NCBI GenBank assembly: GCA_963844175.1
Contig: CAWJNE010000012.1
Coordinates: 62,001 to 126,000 of the forward strand
Direction: 5' to 3'
DNA from: JALZMG01 sp963844175
GTDB lineage: Bacteria > Actinomycetota > Acidimicrobiia > Acidimicrobiales > Ilumatobacteraceae
Length of the DNA stretch: 64,000 bases
Shown here: in pieces, positions 45,377 to 53,571 of the stretch
How the letters are laid out: every line of letters starts with the position of its first letter
Position numbering within the stretch: position 1 is the first letter of the stretch
Program-made: the position numbers and the translations under genes
Notes under the pieces: generated by a model
What the model was told of the DNA's origin: nothing
Database searches by the model: none
What the model saw: only the letters and a program-made list of their open reading frames with translations

Positions 45377-46548
45377 GTGCCGCGCCCGGCGGACGACACC
45401 GAGGAGCTGGCCGAGGTCCGCGCCGCCGTCGCCGCGGTGTGCACGGCGTTCGACGACGAGTACTGGTCGGCGTGCGACGCCGAGCACCGTTTCCCGTGGG
45501 AGTTCTACGGCGAGATGGCAGCGGGCGGGTGGATCGGCATCGCCATCCCCGAGCGCTACGGCGGCGGGGGCGCGGCATCCGTCACGCCGCCGCGGTGCTG
45601 GAGGAGGTCGCGGCGTCCGGCGCCTGCATGAACGGCGCGTCGGCGATCCACCTGTCGATCTTCGGGATGCACCCCGTCGTCGTGCACGGCAGCGACGAGC
45701 TGCGCCAGCGCTTCCTGCCCGCCGTGGCCGACGGGTCGCTGCACGTCGCCTTCGGGGTGACCGAGCCCGACGCGGGGACCGACACGTCGCGTATCACCAC
45801 CCGCGCCGTGCGGGACGGCGACCACTACGTGGTCAACGGGCGCAAGGTGTGGACGAGCAAGGCGCTGGAGGCCGACCGCATCCTGCTGCTGACGCGCACC
45901 GCCCGCCGGGAGGACTGCGCCCGGCCGACGGACGGGATGACGCTGTTCCTCGTCGATCGGCACGCCGCCGGCGTCGATGCCCGGCCGATCGACAAGCTCG
46001 GCCGCAACGCGGTGGCGTCGTGCGAGACGACCTACGACGACGTGGTGGTGCCCGTTGAGGACCGGGTCGGCGAGGAGGGCCACGGGTTCCGCTACCTGCT
46101 CGACGGGCTCAACGCCGAGCGCATCCTCGTCGCCGCCGAGGCGCTCGGCATCGGGCGGGCGGCGCTGCGCCGGGCCGTCGAGTACGCCCGCGAGCGGGTC
46201 GTGTTCGATCGGCCGATCGGGCAGAACCAGGGCATCGCCTTCCCGCTGGCCGAGGCCCACGCCAAGCTGCGGGCGGCCGGGTTGATGGTGCGCGAGGCCG
46301 GCGAGCTCATCGACGCCGGCGCGCCGTGCGGCGAGGAGGCCAACCTGGCCAAGTACCTCGCCGCCGAGGCCGGGTTCTTCGCCGCCGACCGGGCGGTCCA
46401 GACGTTCGGTGGGTTCGGCTACGCCCGGGAGTACCACGTCGAGCGGTACTTCCGAGAGGCCCGCCTGCCGCGCATCGCCCCGATCAGCCAGGAGCTCGTG
46501 TTGGCCTACGTCGCCCAGCACGTCCTCGGCCTCCCGCGCAGCCACTGA
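45377..46548 (+). pseudogene. Acyl-CoA dehydrogenase, frameshifted
   Basis: One frame gives the N-terminal helix segment (AVAAVCTAFDDEYWSACDAEH, PWEFYGEMAAGGWIGIAIP) up to ERYGGGG. Another frame carries IRHAAAVLEEVAASGACMNG onward with AFGVTEPDAGTDTSR, KVWTSKALEADR, GLNAERILVAAEALG and QTFGGFGYAREYHVERYFREAR. Restoring one G to CGCGG at about 45566-45575 joins them as YGGGGAGIRHAAA, giving near 391 residues, normal for FAD acyl-CoA dehydrogenases. The 3' frame is intact to the stop. It may be a decayed gene or a sequence error. It probably oxidised a branched or short acyl-CoA. Confidence 0.75.
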
Positions 46549-46581
46549 CCCCGACCTCTCCCCGACGTATCGTCGGCCGCC

Positions 46582-47241
46582 GTGCGCCTCGTGATCGCCA
46601 CGTGCTCCGTGGACTACGCCGGACGGCTCGCCGCCCACCTGCCGGCAGCTCGGCGGCTGATCATGGTCAAGGCCGACGGCTGCGTGGCGATCCACGCCGA
46701 CGGCGGGGCGTACAAGCCGTTGAACTGGATGAACGCGCCGAACGTGCTGCTCGAGGGGCCGGACCAGTGGATCGTCACCAACCCGAAGGGCGAGCAGCTG
46801 ACGATCAACCTGCACGAGGTGCACGCCGACACCACCCACGAGCTCGGCCTCGACCCGGGCCTGCAGAAGGACGGTGTCGAGGCCCACCTGCAGGAGCTGC
46901 TGGCGGCCACGCCGCACGCCATCGAAGACGGGTTCACGCTCGTGCGCCGGGAGTACCCGACGGCGATCGGGCCGATCGACCTGGTGTGCCGCGACGCCGA
47001 CGGGCACGTGGTGGCGATCGAGGTCAAGCGGCGCGGCGAGATCGACGGGGTCGAGCAGCTCGGCCGGTACATCGAGCGCCTGCACCTCGACTCCACCCTC
47101 GGGGCGGTGCGCGGCGTCTTCGTGGCCCAGGTCGTCAAGCCCCAAGCCCGGGTGCTGGCCGAAGCCCGCGGCTACCGCTGGGTGGAGGTCGACTACGACA
47201 CCCTCCGCGGCCTCGCCCCCCAGGACCTCCGCCTCTTCTGA
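46582..47241 (+). CDS. nucS: Endonuclease NucS (non-canonical mismatch repair)
   Basis: The 219-residue protein matches NucS/EndoMS: MRLVIATCSVDYAGRLAAHLP, LIMVKADGCVAIHADGG, YKPLNWMNAPN, and the catalytic nuclease core IGPIDLVCRDADGHVVAIEVKRRG (Asp and Glu-x-Lys). NucS replaces MutS/MutL in many actinobacteria and archaea by cutting at mismatches. The C-terminus ends LRLF, with no visible clamp-binding extension beyond that. It starts with GTG. A 124-bp inverted-repeat element lies just after the stop. Confidence 0.93.
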   Translation: MRLVIATCSVDYAGRLAAHLPAARRLIMVKADGCVAIHADGGAYKPLNWMNAPNVLLEGPDQWIVTNPKGEQLTINLHEVHADTTHELGLDPGLQKDGVEAHLQELLAATPHAIEDGFTLVRREYPTAIGPIDLVCRDADGHVVAIEVKRRGEIDGVEQLGRYIERLHLDSTLGAVRGVFVAQVVKPQARVLAEARGYRWVEVDYDTLRGLAPQDLRLF

Positions 47242-47246
47242 CACGC

Positions 47247-47370
47247 GTTCTCAAGCGTTTTCAGTATTCACCAGCGAACACGAAATGGCAGAACAGTTGG
47301 GAGCACCGCGGGTGCGGCGGTTCTCACCGCACTTTGTGTCCATCTGTGACTACTGAAAACGCTTGAGAAC
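47247..47370. repeat. 124-bp element with perfect 20-bp inverted ends
   Basis: Arms GTTCTCAAGCGTTTTCAGTA (47247-47266) and its exact complement (47351-47370) enclose an 84-base, lower-GC centre that can itself pair (GAGCACCGC with GCGGTTCTC; ACACGAAATG with CACTTTGTGT), so the whole could fold as one long hairpin. It sits between nucS and the mycothiol dehydrogenase start. No clear target-site duplication flanks it. It could be a MITE-like insertion, a small RNA or leader, or paired operators 104 bp apart. Confidence 0.75.
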
Positions 47371-47405
47371 CTGCGGGGAGGGGGCGAGCGGGCATCATGG
47401 CGGCC

Positions 47406-48491
47406 ATGTCACAACACGTACGCGGCGTCGTGGCCCGGGCCAAGGGCGAGCCGGTGAGCATCGAGACCATCGTCGTCCCCGATCCCGGCCCCGGAGAGGC
47501 CGTGGTGAAGATCCAGGCCTGCGGGGTGTGCCACACCGACCTGCACTACCGCGAGGGCGGGATCAACGATGAGTTCCCGTTCCTCCTCGGTCACGAGGCG
47601 GCCGGCGTCGTCGAGGCCGTCGGCGATGACGTGACCGACATCGCCCCGGGCGACTACGTCGTCCTCAACTGGCGAGCGATCTGCGGCGAGTGCCGCGCCT
47701 GCCGTCGCGGCCAGCCCTGGTACTGCTTCAACACCAACAACGCGACGCAGAAGATGACGCTGGAGGACGGCACCGAGCTGTCGCCCGCCCTCGGCATCGG
47801 TGCCTTCGCCGAGAAGACGCTCGTCGCCGCCGGGCAGTGCACCAAGGTCGACCCGGCGGCCCCGCCGGCGGCCGCCGGACTGCTGGGCTGCGGCGTCATG
47901 GCCGGGCTCGGCGCGGCGATGAACACCGGCGGCGTCAGCCGCGGCCAGTCGGTCGCCGTGTTCGGCTGCGGCGGGGTCGGCGACGCGGCGATCGCCGGTG
48001 CCGCGCTGGCCGGCGCCACGACGATCATCGGCGTCGACATCGACGACCGCAAGCTGGCGTGGGCCGAGGAGTTCGGCGCCACCCACACCTGCAACTCCAC
48101 GCGCGAGGACCCCGTCGAGTTCGTCAAGTCGGTCACCGGCGGCTTCGGTGCCGACGTCTGCATCGAGGCCATCGGCAACCCCTCCGTCTACCGCCAGGCG
48201 TTCGAGGCCCGTGACCTCGCCGGCACGGTGGTGCTCGTCGGGGTGCCCCGTCCGACCGACGTGATCGAGCTGCCGTTCATCGAGCTGTTCGGCCGGGGCG
48301 GCGCGCTGAAGTCGAGCTGGTACGGCGACTGCCTGCCGTCGCGCGACTTCCCCATGCTCATCGACCTGTACCGCCAGGGGCGGCTCGATCTCGACCGGTT
48401 CGTCAGCGAGGAGATCGGCCTCGACGACATCGAGGCGGCGTTCCACAAGATGGAGGCCGGCGACGTCCTGCGCTCCGTCGTGGTGCTCTAG
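47406..48491 (+). CDS. mscR: S-(hydroxymethyl)mycothiol dehydrogenase
   Basis: The roughly 361-residue zinc alcohol dehydrogenase opens VRGVVARAKGEPVSIETIVV, has the catalytic-zinc segment ACGVCHTDLHYREGGINDEFP and LLGHEAAGVVE, the structural-zinc cysteines in CGECRACRRGQPWYCF, and the NAD motif FGCGGVGDAAI. The INDEFPFLLGHEA pattern is that of the mycothiol-dependent formaldehyde dehydrogenase (AdhC/MscR), which oxidises S-hydroxymethylmycothiol to detoxify formaldehyde and reduces S-nitrosomycothiol. ATG at 47406 matches the family; ATG at 47397 is an alternative. The upstream inverted-repeat element may belong to its leader. Confidence 0.92.
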   Translation: MSQHVRGVVARAKGEPVSIETIVVPDPGPGEAVVKIQACGVCHTDLHYREGGINDEFPFLLGHEAAGVVEAVGDDVTDIAPGDYVVLNWRAICGECRACRRGQPWYCFNTNNATQKMTLEDGTELSPALGIGAFAEKTLVAAGQCTKVDPAAPPAAAGLLGCGVMAGLGAAMNTGGVSRGQSVAVFGCGGVGDAAIAGAALAGATTIIGVDIDDRKLAWAEEFGATHTCNSTREDPVEFVKSVTGGFGADVCIEAIGNPSVYRQAFEARDLAGTVVLVGVPRPTDVIELPFIELFGRGGALKSSWYGDCLPSRDFPMLIDLYRQGRLDLDRFVSEEIGLDDIEAAFHKMEAGDVLRSVVVL

Positions 48492-48528
48492 TGCGAGCGA
48501 ACCACGCAGCGCGAGGGAGCGATTGACG

Positions 48529-49155
48529 ATGCCCGTCGAGCTCGTCACGACCGACGGGATCTTCGCCCTCGACGGCGGAGAGTGGGAGGTGACGAACAAC
48601 ATCTGGCTGGTCGGCGACGACCGCCAGCTGGTCGTGTTCGACGCCGCCCACGACCACCAAGCCATCGTCGACGCCGTCAACGGGCGGCGCGTCCGGGCGA
48701 TCGTGTTGACCCACGGCCACAACGACCACATCAACGCCGCCGTCCCGCTGCGCGACGCCGTCGATGCGCCGATCTGGTTGCACGATGCCGACCGCATGCT
48801 GTGGGACGTCGTGTGGCCGGGCGAAGCACCGGATCACGCCACCCAGCCGGGCGAGGTCGTCGCCGTCGGCGGCCACGAGCTGCGCGTGCTGCACACGCCC
48901 GGGCACTCGCCAGGGTGCTGCTGCTTCCACGACGACGCCGACGGCACCGTGTTCTCGGGTGACACCCTGTTCTGCGGCGGGCCGGGGGCGACCGGGCGCA
49001 GCTACAGCGACGAACCGACCATCGTGCGCTCGATCCGGGAACGCTTGCTGGCGCTGCCGGACGAGACGGTCGTGCACACGGGGCACGGAGCGTCGACGAC
49101 GATCGGTGCCGAGCGCCCCGGCATCGAGGCGAAGGCGACCGAACTGGGCGTGTAG
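48529..49155 (+). CDS. Metallo-beta-lactamase-fold hydrolase (mycothiol pathway partner)
   Basis: The 208-residue protein has the MBL motif LTHGHNDHINA (HxHxDH), TPGHSPGCCCF and SGDTLFCGGPGATGR, the pattern of glyoxalase-II-like thioesterases. Such a gene usually follows the mycothiol dehydrogenase in actinobacteria and is presumed to hydrolyse S-formylmycothiol to formate and free mycothiol; this is context inference. The ATG at 48529 was chosen; a TTG at 48523 lies six bases earlier with a better-spaced GAGGGAG. It follows mscR by 37 bases in one operon. Confidence 0.88.
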   Translation: MPVELVTTDGIFALDGGEWEVTNNIWLVGDDRQLVVFDAAHDHQAIVDAVNGRRVRAIVLTHGHNDHINAAVPLRDAVDAPIWLHDADRMLWDVVWPGEAPDHATQPGEVVAVGGHELRVLHTPGHSPGCCCFHDDADGTVFSGDTLFCGGPGATGRSYSDEPTIVRSIRERLLALPDETVVHTGHGASTTIGAERPGIEAKATELGV

Positions 49156-49255
49156 CCACAGGATGGGGCTGCCGACGAGCCGGCTGCGAAGGCGGGCACG
49201 CCGGGCCTCACCATCCACGATCGGCCGAACGGCCGTCGGGTACTGTCCCCGCTGA

Positions 49256-51508
49256 GTGACGTCGACGATCACCGGTCTCTCTCCCGCGCCCCGGACACGG
49301 GGGCCGGCCGGGCAGTTCGTCATCCGCCGCCTCGCCGTTCGGCTGTCGCTGGTCCGGGTCGCCGACAACGCGTTCCGCCCAGACGTCGAGGGCTTGCGGG
49401 CCCTGGCCGTCGTGGCCGTGCTGCTCTTCCACGCCAAGGTCGCCGGCTTCGACGGCGGGTTCGTCGGCGTCGATGTGTTCTTCGTGCTGTCGGGCTTCCT
49501 CATCACCCGCCTGCTCCTGCGTGAGCTGGCGACGACGGGGTCCATCTCCCTCAAGGCGTTCTGGGCCCGCCGGGCCCGCCGCCTCCTGCCGGCGTCGTGC
49601 CTCGTCCTGGTCGTCACCGTGATCGCCGCCCACTGGATGCTGCCGCCGCTCGACCAGCGGGCCCTGGCCGTCGACGCCGCAGCGTCGGCCACCTTCGTCG
49701 TCAACTTCGTCTTCGCCCACCAGCTCAGCGACTACTTCGGCGCCCAGCTGGCGGAGTCGTCGCCGTCGCCGTTGCTGCACTTCTGGTCGCTGGCCGTCGA
49801 AGAGCAGTTCTACCTGGTGTGGCCGGCGCTGCTGGTCGCCGCCACCCGCCGGCCCGGCCAGTACCGCCGGTTCGTGCTCGGGCTGATCCTCGGCATCGGC
49901 TGCCTGTCGTTCGCCCTCTCGGCGTGGCTCACCGACGCCGCACCGACCTGGGCCTTCTTCACGTTGCCGACGCGCATGGGCGAGCTGCTGGCCGGTGCCG
50001 CGCTCGCCGTCGTCGGCACCGCGATCGTGCTCGTGTCGCCCGGGTTCCGCGCCGTGCTCGGATGGCTCGGCGTCCTCGGTATCGCCGTCGCCGTCGCGAC
50101 CTACGACACGTCGACCGCCTTCCCGGGGCTGGCCACGCTCCTGCCGGTGCTGGCGACGGTGCTCGTCATCGTCGCCGGTGGTGCAGGTGCGGATCGCCGC
50201 GGACCGATCAGCGTCCTGCGGCTGCCCGTGCTGCAGTGGCTGGGACGCCATTCCTACGCCATCTACCTCTGGCACTGGCCGGCGCTGGTGCTGGCCGAGG
50301 CCCGGTTCGGGCCGCTGCCGTTGCCGACGCGGCTCGCCGTGGTCCTCGGTTCGATCGGCGTGGCTGCGCTCTCCGTGCGCTTCATCGAGAACCCGGTGCG
50401 CCACTCGTCGTGGCTGGCCATCCGGCCCACGCGCGGCCTGGCGATGGGCGCCGCCCTCGGTGCGCTCGCCCTGATCGTCGGGTGGACCTCGAGTGCGCTG
50501 GTCCCGGCACTGGAGACCGACCGGGTGGCGGCAGCTCCCGTCCTGGCCACCGAGGACGACCCGACGTCGCCACTTGCGGCGGTCGCAACCGTCCCGGCGG
50601 CGGCCGCGGCCCCGTCGACCACCGCCGCCGCCGGCGGACCGGTGACGCTGCCCCCGCTCGACGGGACGGACCTGGCCGCGCTGGTGGCGTCGAACCAGGA
50701 GGTGCTGACGACCGGACTGGCCGCCACCGACGTGCCGACGAACCTGCGACCGTCGTTGGACACTGCAACGGGTGACCGGGCGCAGGTGTACGGCGACGAC
50801 TGTGTCGCCATCGGCGTCGTCGAGGAGCCCAACCCGTGCCGGTACGGCGATCCGGCGGCACCGACCAAGGTGGTGCTGTTCGGCGACTCGCACGCCGCCC
50901 AGTGGACACCGCCGCTGATCGAGATGGCCGAGGCCGGCCAGTTCGAGCTCGTGGTGCTGGTCAAGGGCGGGTGCCCGACGGCGGCCGTCAGCATCCCGAC
51001 CAACACCCTGGCCCGGACGTGCCCGATCTGGCGCGACCGTGCGCTCGAGATCATCGCCGCCGAGCAACCGGACCTGACGGTGGTCAGCGCGTGGTCGGGG
51101 TACCCGAACTCCGACGCCGACTGGTCGGCGGGGTTCACCGAGACGATGTCGCGGCTGGCGCCGCTCAGCGATCGCATGGTGGTGCTCGGCGACAACCCGC
51201 CGTCGTCGACGGGCCCGGCGGCCTGCCTGTCCAACCACCTCCGCTCGGCCAACGAGTGCGCGGCGGTCCCGGAGGACGTCGTCGCCACGGGGCGGATCGA
51301 CGTCGAGCGGCGCGTGGCGACGGACGTCGGCGGCACGTTCGTCGACACGACGAGCTGGCTGTGCACGCCCACCGGCTGTCCGCTGATGATCGGCGACATC
51401 CTGCTGTACCGGGACAGCACCCACCTGTCGACCGTCGCCGCGTCGTGGTTCCGACCGCTGCTCGAGGCCAGCCTGCTCCCCGTCCTCGACACCCCACCGG
51501 GCGGCTGA
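49256..51508 (+). CDS. Acyltransferase-3 membrane protein with C-terminal SGNH domain
   Basis: The 750-residue protein is OafA/YrhL-like. About ten membrane helices (residues 40-410) begin with FRPDVEGLRALAVVAVLLFH, and GVDVFFVLSGFLITRLLLRE and YAIYLWHWPAL are conserved acyltransferase-3 segments. A Pro/Ala-rich stretch precedes an SGNH hydrolase domain (about 515-740) with VLFGDSHAAQW (catalytic Ser) and DSTHLSTVAASWF (Asp-His). Such proteins O-acylate exopolysaccharide, wall polymers or lipids, the membrane part importing acetyl groups and the SGNH part transferring them. Alternatives for the acceptor cannot be separated here. Confidence 0.9.
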   Translation: MTSTITGLSPAPRTRGPAGQFVIRRLAVRLSLVRVADNAFRPDVEGLRALAVVAVLLFHAKVAGFDGGFVGVDVFFVLSGFLITRLLLRELATTGSISLKAFWARRARRLLPASCLVLVVTVIAAHWMLPPLDQRALAVDAAASATFVVNFVFAHQLSDYFGAQLAESSPSPLLHFWSLAVEEQFYLVWPALLVAATRRPGQYRRFVLGLILGIGCLSFALSAWLTDAAPTWAFFTLPTRMGELLAGAALAVVGTAIVLVSPGFRAVLGWLGVLGIAVAVATYDTSTAFPGLATLLPVLATVLVIVAGGAGADRRGPISVLRLPVLQWLGRHSYAIYLWHWPALVLAEARFGPLPLPTRLAVVLGSIGVAALSVRFIENPVRHSSWLAIRPTRGLAMGAALGALALIVGWTSSALVPALETDRVAAAPVLATEDDPTSPLAAVATVPAAAAAPSTTAAAGGPVTLPPLDGTDLAALVASNQEVLTTGLAATDVPTNLRPSLDTATGDRAQVYGDDCVAIGVVEEPNPCRYGDPAAPTKVVLFGDSHAAQWTPPLIEMAEAGQFELVVLVKGGCPTAAVSIPTNTLARTCPIWRDRALEIIAAEQPDLTVVSAWSGYPNSDADWSAGFTETMSRLAPLSDRMVVLGDNPPSSTGPAACLSNHLRSANECAAVPEDVVATGRIDVERRVATDVGGTFVDTTSWLCTPTGCPLMIGDILLYRDSTHLSTVAASWFRPLLEASLLPVLDTPPGG

Positions 51509-51513
51509 TCCGG

Positions 51514-52389
51514 TCAGCAGGCTCGGCCGGCGTACTTCGGCACGACCGCGACCTGGTAGGTCACGTCGGCCTCGTCGAAGAACGTGAGCTGCGTGGCGTC
51601 GGCGAAGACGCTCTCGACGGCAGCCGCCGGGACCTCGGCGCACTCGCCGACGTCGGCCAACCGGATCGGTGCGTCGGCCGGCCAGTCGACGATCGTCGGC
51701 TCGACCTCGAACGTCATCGTGGCCGGGTCGATCTCCTCGGCCTGGACGAGGTAGGTGTCGGCGACGTACGGCTCTTCGGTCCCGACGGCGTCGCCAAGGG
51801 TCCCGGACAGGTCGGTCATCAGCGCCACGAAGTCCGACAGCGCACGGCGGGCCGGGTCCGTCTCGGGTTCCAGGTCGAGGGCGTAGGCGGCGTGGGCGTA
51901 GGTCGTCCCGTCGACGGTGATGGTGACCACGGTCGTCGGTGCGTCGGCGATGTTGTCGTTGGTCGGGTACTCGACCTCGGCCAGCAGCCCGAGCTCGTCG
52001 GCGTGGGCCAGGAGCTCTTCGATGCCGGCCTCGGTGATCGACTGTTGGAGGATGTTGGGCAGCAGCGGTCCCGGGAACTCCATCGTCGTCGGCCCGGTCG
52101 TCAGCACCCGCCCGTCGCCGGCGACGATGGCGACGGGCGTCGTCGAGAACGCGACGGACGGGACGAGACCGCCCTCGAACGTCACGCCGATGACGACGTC
52201 GTCGGCACCGGTGGCGTATTCGAACGTGCCGCCGCCGGACGCCGACGTCGGGGGTGCGGTCGTCGACGGAGCCTCGGTGGCCGGTGGTGGTGTGTCGAGG
52301 GGCTCGGCACTGTCGTCGCCGCAGGCGGCGAGCAGCAGGACGGGCAGCACGGGGAGGGTAACGAGGAGGGTGACGAGGGGCCGGCGCAC
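51514..52389 (-). CDS. Putative lipoprotein of unknown function
   Basis: The 291-residue protein has a lipoprotein signal (PVLPVLLLAACGDDSAEP, lipobox Cys at about residue 23) followed by a Thr/Pro/Ser-rich spacer (PPPATEAPSTTAPPTSASGG) and a mature domain with ADELGLLAEVEYPTNDNIAD and VTITVDGTTYAHAAYALD. The shape resembles actinobacterial surface proteins described only as hypothetical. It should be anchored to the outer leaflet of the membrane. It is divergent from manA, with a family C repeat in the shared interval. I do not recognise a function. Confidence 0.8.
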   Translation of the reverse strand: MRRPLVTLLVTLPVLPVLLLAACGDDSAEPLDTPPPATEAPSTTAPPTSASGGGTFEYATGADDVVIGVTFEGGLVPSVAFSTTPVAIVAGDGRVLTTGPTTMEFPGPLLPNILQQSITEAGIEELLAHADELGLLAEVEYPTNDNIADAPTTVVTITVDGTTYAHAAYALDLEPETDPARRALSDFVALMTDLSGTLGDAVGTEEPYVADTYLVQAEEIDPATMTFEVEPTIVDWPADAPIRLADVGECAEVPAAAVESVFADATQLTFFDEADVTYQVAVVPKYAGRAC

Positions 52390-52414
52390 GGGGATTGGAC
52401 GGTAGTTCCAAAAG

Positions 52415-52511
52415 GTCCCCGAGCGTTCGTCACGCAGCGTCCATGACCGCCCAGGCCGGCCTTGCCCGGCCCAGCCGAGCGAGCGGAGTCCTCGAAGCGA
52501 GCGAGGTCATC
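52415..52511. repeat. Family C dispersed repeat, copy 4 (inverted)
   Basis: Read on the minus strand it is GATGACCTCGCTCGCTTCGA ... CGAACGCTCGGGGAC, about 97 bases, matching copies 1 and 3 end to end with scattered changes. Unlike the others it lies between two divergent genes and so covers a promoter region. Confidence 0.7.
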
Positions 52512-52531
52512 AGAACGGTTCCCGCCGTAAC

Positions 52532-53515
52532 GTGGCGGCGGTGCAGCCGATCCGTGGTGTGGTCCAGCACTACGAGTGGGGCGACCGGACCCTGATCCCG
52601 GCGCTGCTCGGTGCGTCCCCCGATGGCCGGCCGTGGGCCGAGCTGTGGCTCGGCACGCACCCGAACGGTGCGGCCACCCTGCCAGACGGCCGGCCGCTGA
52701 TCGACGTCACGGGTCCCCTCCCCTACCTGCTCAAGGTCCTCTCGGCCGATCGGCCGCTCTCGCTCCAGGCGCATCCGAGCGCGGTGCAGGCGCGCGCTGG
52801 CTACGAGGCCGGGCGCTACCCGGATCCCTCGGCCAAGCCGGAGTTGCTGTGCGCGCTGACCCCGTTCACCGCGTTCTGCGGCGTGCGTACCGTCGCCTCG
52901 ACGCTCGAACTGCTCGACGAACTCGGAGTCGACGAGCTGGCGGCCAGCGTGCGCGACGACGGCGTCGGTCCCACCCTCGACGCGCTGTACCACGGACGCC
53001 TCCACGTCGGGCCGATCATCGAGGCGGCGTCGCGCGCCACCTCGCCCGAGGCGGCGTGGGTGCAGCGGCTCGCCGACCGCTACCCGGGCGATCCGAGCGT
53101 GGCGGTGACGTTGCTGCTCAACCTCGTGCAGCTGGCGCCCGGCCAGGCGATCTCGCTCGGGCCCGGCAACCTCCACGCCTACCTGGACGGAGCCGGCATC
53201 GAGTTGATGGGAGCCAGTGACAACGTCGTGCGCGGCGGCCTGACCACCAAGCCGGTCGACGTCGACGACCTCTTGCGCGTGCTCGACCCGACGCCGGTCG
53301 AGCACCCGGTCATCGACGTTCGCACGGAGTACGCCGTCGAGGGCACGTCGATCCGGCTGCTGCGCCTCGTCGGCCCGACGGAGCACGAGGCCAGCGGCCA
53401 CGAGCTCGTCGTCACGAGCGACGGTCGCACCGGCCACCTCGGTGCCGGAACCCGCCTGGACGTCGCGCCCGGCGTGACGGCGTACGTCGCCACCACCCAT
53501 CCGAGGGTTTCCTGA
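52532..53515 (+). CDS. manA: Mannose-6-phosphate isomerase, class I (shortened C-terminus)
   Basis: The 327-residue cupin protein has VQHYEWGDRTLIPALLG, the zinc ligands Gln and His in SLQAHPSAVQARAGY, Glu in PELLCALTPFTAFCG and His in ISLGPGNLHAYLDGAGIELM, plus GASDNVVRGGLTTKPVDVDDL, all typical of class I ManA, which interconverts mannose-6-P and fructose-6-P. It is about 60 residues shorter than most members. The last strand stops at VTAYVATTHPRVS, the final residues being encoded by the left arm of a family B repeat. Start is GTG at 52532 (or 52541). Confidence 0.87.
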   Translation: MAAVQPIRGVVQHYEWGDRTLIPALLGASPDGRPWAELWLGTHPNGAATLPDGRPLIDVTGPLPYLLKVLSADRPLSLQAHPSAVQARAGYEAGRYPDPSAKPELLCALTPFTAFCGVRTVASTLELLDELGVDELAASVRDDGVGPTLDALYHGRLHVGPIIEAASRATSPEAAWVQRLADRYPGDPSVAVTLLLNLVQLAPGQAISLGPGNLHAYLDGAGIELMGASDNVVRGGLTTKPVDVDDLLRVLDPTPVEHPVIDVRTEYAVEGTSIRLLRLVGPTEHEASGHELVVTSDGRTGHLGAGTRLDVAPGVTAYVATTHPRVS

Positions 53516-53563
53516 GGGGCTTCCCCTCCGCAAACCCTCGGATGCAGCAAACCCTCGGATGGG
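53496..53563. repeat. Family B inverted repeat, copy 2, overlapping the manA end
   Basis: Perfect 15-base arms CCCATCCGAGGGTTT (53496-53510) and its complement (53549-53563) enclose a further AAACCCTCGGAT unit at 53532-53543. It supplies the last codons and stop of manA and lies before the convergent ispG end. Confidence 0.7.
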
Positions 53564-53571
53564 AGGGGCGG

